The notes under the pieces were generated by a model that worked only from the letters and a program-made list of their open reading frames with translations, ran no database searches and was not told the origin of the DNA. Of a DNA stretch of 64,000 nucleotides, positions 60,201-64,000 are shown in pieces; position 1 is the first letter of the stretch, and the number at the start of each line of letters is the position of its first letter. This DNA comes from Tahibacter amnicola (GTDB taxonomy: Bacteria; Pseudomonadota; Gammaproteobacteria; Xanthomonadales; Rhodanobacteraceae), in the NCBI RefSeq assembly GCF_025398735.1, contig NZ_CP104694.1, positions 5,855,465 to 5,919,464 on the forward strand. The letters run 5' to 3'. The translations under genes were made by a program, and so were the position numbers.

Positions 60201-63200
60201 CTTCCACCGCGGTCCGCTTGGCCTGCGGGTCGATGGCGATCAGGTTCACCGAGCGCTCGGCATCCCGCGTGACGTAGCTCAGATCGTCGGCTGCCTTTAC
60301 GCCAACCAGGTAGTCGAGCGACGACACCAGGCTGGTCGTCTCGGTACTGACGCCGCGGCCGCCCTCGGCCTCGTAGGCGCGGGCCAGAAAGTGCAACCGG
60401 TAGGTGGCCGTACCGTACTTGGTCAGGTCCAGCGGGAAGATCGCGTCGCCCTTGTCGTCGGTCGCCTGCTCGCCCAACTGCTCGCTGTAGCCCTCTTTCG
60501 CCTTCTGCGGGTCGTGGAACACGTGCTGCGGAAAACTGCGGAACACGGGCAGGACAGGCGAGAGATTCAGTACCGCCTCGACGCGACGATCCTGCGCCGG
60601 CGTGCCGAAGAGGTTCTGGACGTTGACGCGCGCCGACAGGTCGACCGGCTTGATCCAGCCTTCCACCACCTCCTGCGACAAGCGCACGGTTGCTTTCATG
60701 CGGTCGGGCAGGAATTCCTTCACCTGCACGGTGGTCGAGCCCAGCAACAGTGTCGTGCCGTTCTCTTTCACTAGCGACAAGTTGACCGTCCACGCACCCG
60801 TCGGCGACGTTTCCTGCGTGGTGTAGGCCAGTTCCTCGAAGCCCGCCTCGCCCATGCGCACCTTGCGGCGGTCCACGGACAGGCCACGCGCGTCGAGAAT
60901 CTCCACTTCCAGCGGCACGCCGACGAGCGATTTCGTCCAGTCCGCGGCGCGCACGATCATGCCGACATGGAAGGTATCGCCCGGGCGGTACAGGCCGCGG
61001 TCGGAGAAGAGATAGGCCGTCAACTGGCCTGCGTCACGCGCGTTGCGGATGCCGCCGACATCAAAGCGCGAGAAGTCCAGGCGCCGATCCTGCGTACCAT
61101 AGGGCAGGAACGACAGGTCATCGCCTTTCTTCACCACGAACAGCGCCGGCTGCTTCTCGCGGGTGAACGCATCCAGGGCCGCGAAGTGCGCCTTGCCGCC
61201 GGCGTCGCTCGACTCCTGCGCCAGCGCCTGGCCGTTGCGGCCCAGGATCTGGATCGACGCACCATCCACCGGCGTTCCATCAGCGATGGACTGGACGAAC
61301 ACATCCAGGCTGCCGTCCATCGACTTCTTCACCACCAGCCCGAGATCGGTAACGACGATGAAGCGTGCGTCGGTCAGTTCCGAGGTGTCCTCGGAGTAAC
61401 CGTCACCTTCGTACTCGCCTTCGTATTCACCCTCATACTCGCCCTCATCGCTCACGGCGGCTTCGGCGGGCGCGGTGAATTCGTCCTTCTTCGTTTCGGC
61501 GGGCGTGTCGGTACTCGGATCGTAGTTCTTGAGCTTGACCAGGAACACGCCACGGCGGCCGTCGCCCAGGTACTTGGCCAGGTCAACGCCCTCGTAGTGC
61601 GCCTTCTTCGGATCATCCATCTGGAAGGCCAGCTTTTGCTCAAAGCGTTCGGTGATCTGGTCCGGCGACATCGCGCCCAGCTGCGGCTGCGCGAAGGTGC
61701 CGTGATTGAAGGTCACCAGGTGCTGCAACTGATCGGGTAGCACGCGGGCGATCTCCAGCGCCATGCCGGGAACGTTGCGCGACACCACCGCGATGCGCTT
61801 CTCGCCCGACATCGACAGCAGCGCGCCTTCGGCCATGAACTTGAGCATGCGCGGGTACTCCGGCACGCGGACGACGTTGTGCGCCGTGTCGCCCAGCACG
61901 TAGCCGCCGAAGGAACGCATTCCCTTGGCGACCTGCACGTAGACGTAGCGGCCAGGATCGGCGTGGTACTTGAAGCTGTGCGTGGTGGAATATTCCAGCT
62001 CCGCCGCGACAGGCTCCAGGTCCAGCGGCTGGGCGACCTTGAGCACCTTCATGTCGACATCGCCGTAGGACCAGTCCCAGGTCTCCTCACGCCGGTCTTC
62101 GGGCGCGAACGGGTTGGTGACGGGCAACAGCCACGCCTTGGTGCTGCTCACCATGGGTTTTTCGCCCACGGCGTGCGACAGGTTGAACATCAATACCTGT
62201 TCGGGCTCGAACTGGGAGTTATCCACCAGGGTGGCGTCGATACCGGACAGGCCCAGGCTGTAGAGGCCCGGCACGGAAATCTTGGCGCTGAGTGCCTTGT
62301 CCAGGGGCTTGCCGCCCTGCGCAGCGGCAAGATCCTTGTCGATGGTGATTTCCAGGGTGGTCGAATCCTTGGGCAGTGCGAGCGGTTCAGAGTGCACCCA
62401 GGCCGCCAGTTTGTACTTGTCGTAATTGACCACCGCCTTGCGCGGCTCGGCCTTGGGATTGGGCTTGGCCTTCGCGTCGTAGGTCAAAAGCGTCAGCGTG
62501 ATGTGCTTTTCGAATTCGGCGGGATCCACCGGATGCGAGAACGTCACGTGGGCGATGGTCTTCTTCATCGCCGCGTCTTCCGGGTCCTGGTAGAACTCGG
62601 TGTTGGCAATCTTGGCGACGAAGGGCGCCGTGCGGAACTCGAACTGGTCCTCGCCGATGCGCACCTGCGGTGGGAACAGCACGGCCTTGTCGAAATGGAC
62701 GGTGTAGCTGGCGCCGATCGGCCAGTCGTTCTTCGGCCGGAACGTCAGGAAGCGGTCGTTGTTCCAGTGCCAGGTGCCTTCCACCGGCGGTTCGATGCGC
62801 ACGCCCTCGGTGACATCCTTGGAAACCTGTTCGATCCGCGCCACGGACGCCGAAAACTGCACATTCAACGGGCTCGTCACGACGGTGCCGTCGTCCTGGA
62901 AGCGCGTGACCGGCGGCGCCATCACCTTGAAGGTGGCCGGTACCGGCTCCGGCGGCCGTGGACGGTCACGCCAGGCGACGTAGCCGAACCAGCCTGCGGC
63001 TGCCACGACCGCGACGCCGCCCAGCACGCCCAAAGTCGTCCCCGGCCGCGCCCGCACCCCGTTGTAGGCCGCCAGCCCGCCGCGCTCGGCGGCCAGCATC
63101 CATCCGGGCGCCTGCCACGACACGCGTCCGACAAAAACGGACAGCAGGCGTCCGAGCAGCAGCAACACAAACGACAACAGGCGCCACAGCCCGACCACGA

Positions 63201-63240
63201 GCAGCAGCGGCAGACGCGCGATCGCGCGAAGCAGATCCAT
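57226..63240 (-). CDS. bacterial alpha-2-macroglobulin with thioester motif
   Basis: A 2004-residue protease trap. The start at 63240 (GGGGA upstream) gives two N-terminal hydrophobic helices (LLLVVGLWRLLSFVLLLLG and LGVLGGVAVVAAAGWFGYVAW) instead of a lipobox. A chain of macroglobulin domains follows. The bait-like region precedes PVAYWSGLVDVNGEKEF. The thioester motif CTEQ (Cys1523-Gln1526) lies in FPHQCTEQLLSR and is intact. An alpha-toroid and a C-terminal receptor-type domain complete the E. coli YfhM-like order. It would capture invading proteases in the periplasm. An unusual acidic repeat lies at about residues 597-612. It is upstream of pbpC in one operon. Confidence 0.94.
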   Translation of the reverse strand: MDLLRAIARLPLLLVVGLWRLLSFVLLLLGRLLSVFVGRVSWQAPGWMLAAERGGLAAYNGVRARPGTTLGVLGGVAVVAAAGWFGYVAWRDRPRPPEPVPATFKVMAPPVTRFQDDGTVVTSPLNVQFSASVARIEQVSKDVTEGVRIEPPVEGTWHWNNDRFLTFRPKNDWPIGASYTVHFDKAVLFPPQVRIGEDQFEFRTAPFVAKIANTEFYQDPEDAAMKKTIAHVTFSHPVDPAEFEKHITLTLLTYDAKAKPNPKAEPRKAVVNYDKYKLAAWVHSEPLALPKDSTTLEITIDKDLAAAQGGKPLDKALSAKISVPGLYSLGLSGIDATLVDNSQFEPEQVLMFNLSHAVGEKPMVSSTKAWLLPVTNPFAPEDRREETWDWSYGDVDMKVLKVAQPLDLEPVAAELEYSTTHSFKYHADPGRYVYVQVAKGMRSFGGYVLGDTAHNVVRVPEYPRMLKFMAEGALLSMSGEKRIAVVSRNVPGMALEIARVLPDQLQHLVTFNHGTFAQPQLGAMSPDQITERFEQKLAFQMDDPKKAHYEGVDLAKYLGDGRRGVFLVKLKNYDPSTDTPAETKKDEFTAPAEAAVSDEGEYEGEYEGEYEGDGYSEDTSELTDARFIVVTDLGLVVKKSMDGSLDVFVQSIADGTPVDGASIQILGRNGQALAQESSDAGGKAHFAALDAFTREKQPALFVVKKGDDLSFLPYGTQDRRLDFSRFDVGGIRNARDAGQLTAYLFSDRGLYRPGDTFHVGMIVRAADWTKSLVGVPLEVEILDARGLSVDRRKVRMGEAGFEELAYTTQETSPTGAWTVNLSLVKENGTTLLLGSTTVQVKEFLPDRMKATVRLSQEVVEGWIKPVDLSARVNVQNLFGTPAQDRRVEAVLNLSPVLPVFRSFPQHVFHDPQKAKEGYSEQLGEQATDDKGDAIFPLDLTKYGTATYRLHFLARAYEAEGGRGVSTETTSLVSSLDYLVGVKAADDLSYVTRDAERSVNLIAIDPQAKRTAVEGLKAVMVERRYVSVLTKQDSGVYKYQSRLREVPLKEEAFKIPAAGIDYRLPTQTPGEFALLIKNARGETLNQVSYSVAGEANVARSLERNAELQLALSKKDYAPGEEIEIAVRAPYAGAGLITLEREKVYAHAWFKSSTTGSVQRIRVPADFEGNGYVNVQYVRDPASDEIFMSPLSYGIAPFSVNRAARKNPLEVVTPALIKPGEVLTMKVGAGPASRVTVFAVDEGILQVARYSLGDPLDHFFQKRMLEVSTSQILDLILPEFAKLAGMAAPGGDADGLLGKHLNPFKKKRKPPVAYWSGLVDVNGEKEFKWTVPDDFNGKLRVMAVAASPDKIGTFTGSTTVRGDFVLSPNVPAMVAPGDEFDVSVGVANNLTGLGGKAVPVSVKLEPSEQVEVVGDGAQDLALGELREGVVVFRLRAKGEPGAATLKFTASSTDKAARQSVDFSVRPAVAYRTEVAVGNIDRGQVDVKPLRSMFDAFAKRDAAASHVPLVLAKGLGSYLGSFPHQCTEQLLSRAVPALVFAKHPEFGAVGRDDSAKTNADGFKEALSVLRSRQNAEGGFGLWTSSPTAERYVSVYATLFLVEAKERGWAVPADLLDRANGYLQQLATNESDGSLHGLRERAFAVYVLTRQGQVTTNALASVRQRLEERFDKVWTHDIAASHLAAALKLLKEDKEANKLIEGPEKRLLRSAEEAEWRYERYHDPLIRDAGTLYVISRHFPERAKALPAQGLQNIVRVLQKGWFNTLSSATTILALDAYATQIGAEGAPITLSEVLADGTAKVIGKSEGLVSRGTFSGAATAVRVENPADLATWYSVSQTGFDRQPPDVERKEGLEVVREFHDKDGRVVDKAVLGEELTVHLKIRSTRADGVGNTAIVDLLPGGFEPVQEIPAAPTPSEEGEAGEAAVAPVWRGSVGLSSSTWQPEYIDVRDDRIVIYGTATTDVREFVYRIKAINVGSFVVPPAFGESMYDRTVQAQSKAGRIVVEKP
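61404..61448 (-). repeat. 12-base tandem repeats coding an acidic EYEG tract inside the macroglobulin
   Basis: Nearly identical 12-base units encode EGEYEGEYEGEYEGDGY in frame. The unit length keeps the frame, so copy number can change by slippage without breaking the gene. The tract sits between folded domains and is likely a flexible, strongly acidic loop. Confidence 0.8.
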
Positions 63241-63577
63241 CGAATTTCCCCAATGAGGTGCGGCGAGGTCACGCCGCTGGCTCCGCGGCGTGTCAGGCAA
63301 TGGTTCCCGACTGCGCCGGTCCAGGCAAGCCATCTTGCCGGACGGCGCTATTGGCGCACCGGCCTGTGGCCGTTTCGGGGCAGATTCGTGCCGAACCCTG
63401 TCGGCCGAGGGAAAAGCCCGTTGCCGGTTATCCGGCCGCTCCCGTTCGTCAGCCGGCCACTGCCGTCCAGCGAAAACTTTTCTTACACCCGGGGTCGCCA
63501 ACGCGCGTTATTGTCCCCTTTGCCGGAAAATCCCAACCGGGATGGTCGAATCGCCGCGGGCGGTTCCGGGGGGCGTC
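63241..63577. other. divergent intergenic region between macroglobulin and a small gene
   Basis: 337 bases with no supportable gene. The ribosome site of the macroglobulin gene lies at its left edge. A possible but weak promoter pair for the rightward gene (TTACAC near 63483 and TTATTG near 63508, 19 bases apart) is the only signal seen. Confidence 0.35.
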
Positions 63578-63877
63578 ATGCACACATCCGACGTCGCGAT
63601 CGCGTGGTTTTCGCGCGACGACTACGACCAGATCCGGTCACTGGTGCCGGACCGGACCTGGCGCGGCACCTACGACGACTGGCTCGACGATGCGGAGCAG
63701 GCCATCCGCGGCCTCGAGGCCAAGGGCATGCACGCCGTGAAGGCCCATATCCACGCCGACACCTTTGCCACCTGGTGCCGCCTGACCGCCCGGGCGGCCA
63801 ACAATGCGGCGCTGGACGACTTCGCCAACAACCTCGCGGGCAAGACTGCCATCCAGACGCATATCACGCTGGGTTGA
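63578..63877 (+). CDS. hypothetical protein
   Basis: A 99-residue protein starting MHTSDVAIAWFSRDDYDQIR, with a G-rich ribosome site just upstream. It is soluble and largely helical by composition, with a central EQAIRGLEAKGMHAVKAHIHADTF segment (only described). The TWCRLTARAANNAALDDFAN pattern recalls short proteins of unknown function in proteobacteria. No catalytic residues, signal peptide or membrane helix. I do not recognise a family name. It is divergent from the macroglobulin gene. Confidence 0.7.
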   Translation: MHTSDVAIAWFSRDDYDQIRSLVPDRTWRGTYDDWLDDAEQAIRGLEAKGMHAVKAHIHADTFATWCRLTARAANNAALDDFANNLAGKTAIQTHITLG

Positions 63878-63954
63878 TGCTGCCGGGCGCCGGGCACTGC
63901 ACCGGGCCAACTGGCACGGGTACGGCCACCGCGCATTGCCGATAATGCCGGTTG

Positions 63955-64000
63955 ATGCGAACTCATCAGAAGTGGTTGGTCGCCGCTCTGTGCATCGGCG
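63955..64000 (+). CDS. start of an exported protein, cut by the window edge
   Basis: ATG at 63955 opens MRTHQKWLVAALCIG, which looks like the beginning of a signal peptide. GATAAT at 63941-63946 may be part of a promoter or chance. Only 15 codons are visible, so no function can be given. Confidence 0.4.
   Translation, partial: MRTHQKWLVAALCIG

Noticed and set aside
61404-61448. Short tandem repeats considered as a CRISPR-like array
   Set aside because: Units are 12 bases, contiguous, without spacers and in frame within a coding gene.
1-64000. Mobile elements, prophage, tRNA or rRNA genes
   Set aside because: No transposase, integrase, terminal repeats, phage genes, or tRNA/rRNA patterns were found on reading both strands.

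Overview
The window is high-GC DNA with dense, mostly single-copy chromosomal genes. I see no insertion sequence, prophage, CRISPR array or tRNA. Gene content and style point to a gammaproteobacterium of the Lysobacterales (Xanthomonadales), most likely a Rhodanobacteraceae such as a Dokdonella-like genus. The pointers are a metX-metB-aspartokinase/homoserine dehydrogenase operon under an S-box riboswitch, a TonB-dependent receptor beside TPR-sulfotransferases, and secreted proteins ending in an IFxNGF[EQ]-type tail. This placement is an inference from recalled family patterns, not a search.

Layout. 1-3.4 kb: a truncated alpha/beta hydrolase, a small unknown gene, thpR and a secreted pectate-lyase-like protein. 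3.4-13 kb: methionine, serine and aspartate-family metabolism. metE lies behind a cobalamin riboswitch. sdaA follows. The divergent operon metX-metB-thrA lies behind a SAM-I riboswitch. Both methionine loci carry the same tandem AGACGTCT-like operator upstream of the riboswitch. 13-22.8 kb: a DUF4124/M23 peptidase, prfC, a sigma/anti-sigma-like pair, a CBS protein, a BNR-repeat lipoprotein, a glycosyltransferase and mtgA. 22.9-31 kb: a large secreted subtilase, hslO and a GAF-GAF-GGDEF-EAL protein. 31-39.3 kb: a putative outer-membrane protein, a TonB-dependent receptor with an AT-rich repeat-bearing upstream region, then an operon of TPR-sulfotransferase, 2OG-Fe(II) oxygenase and a second TPR-sulfotransferase. 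39.3-44.1 kb: an ECF sigma / membrane anti-sigma-like / DUF4097 operon, a histone-deacetylase-like amidohydrolase and GTP-dependent PEP carboxykinase. 44.3-49 kb: a TetR regulator divergent from an alpha/beta hydrolase-fadE operon, then a hotdog thioesterase. 49-64 kb: an orphan Pycsar-effector-like membrane protein, an M1 aminopeptidase, ahpC-ahpD with divergent oxyR, and the pbpC/alpha-2-macroglobulin pair.

How the genes work together. The methionine region is a layered control circuit. A shared DNA operator would sense a methionine-cycle metabolite at both loci, while a SAM-I aptamer gates homocysteine synthesis and a B12 aptamer gates the cobalamin-independent last step. The alpha-2-macroglobulin and PBP1C genes form the known envelope-defence pair. 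oxyR-ahpC-ahpD is a complete peroxide response module.

The most interesting items are the dual operator/riboswitch methionine circuit, the receptor-sulfotransferase-hydroxylase cassette, the C-terminal IFxNGF[EQ] tag on otherwise unrelated exported proteins, and the Pycsar-effector-like gene without a cyclase. Many genes are also followed at once by perfect GC-only hairpins without a T tract.
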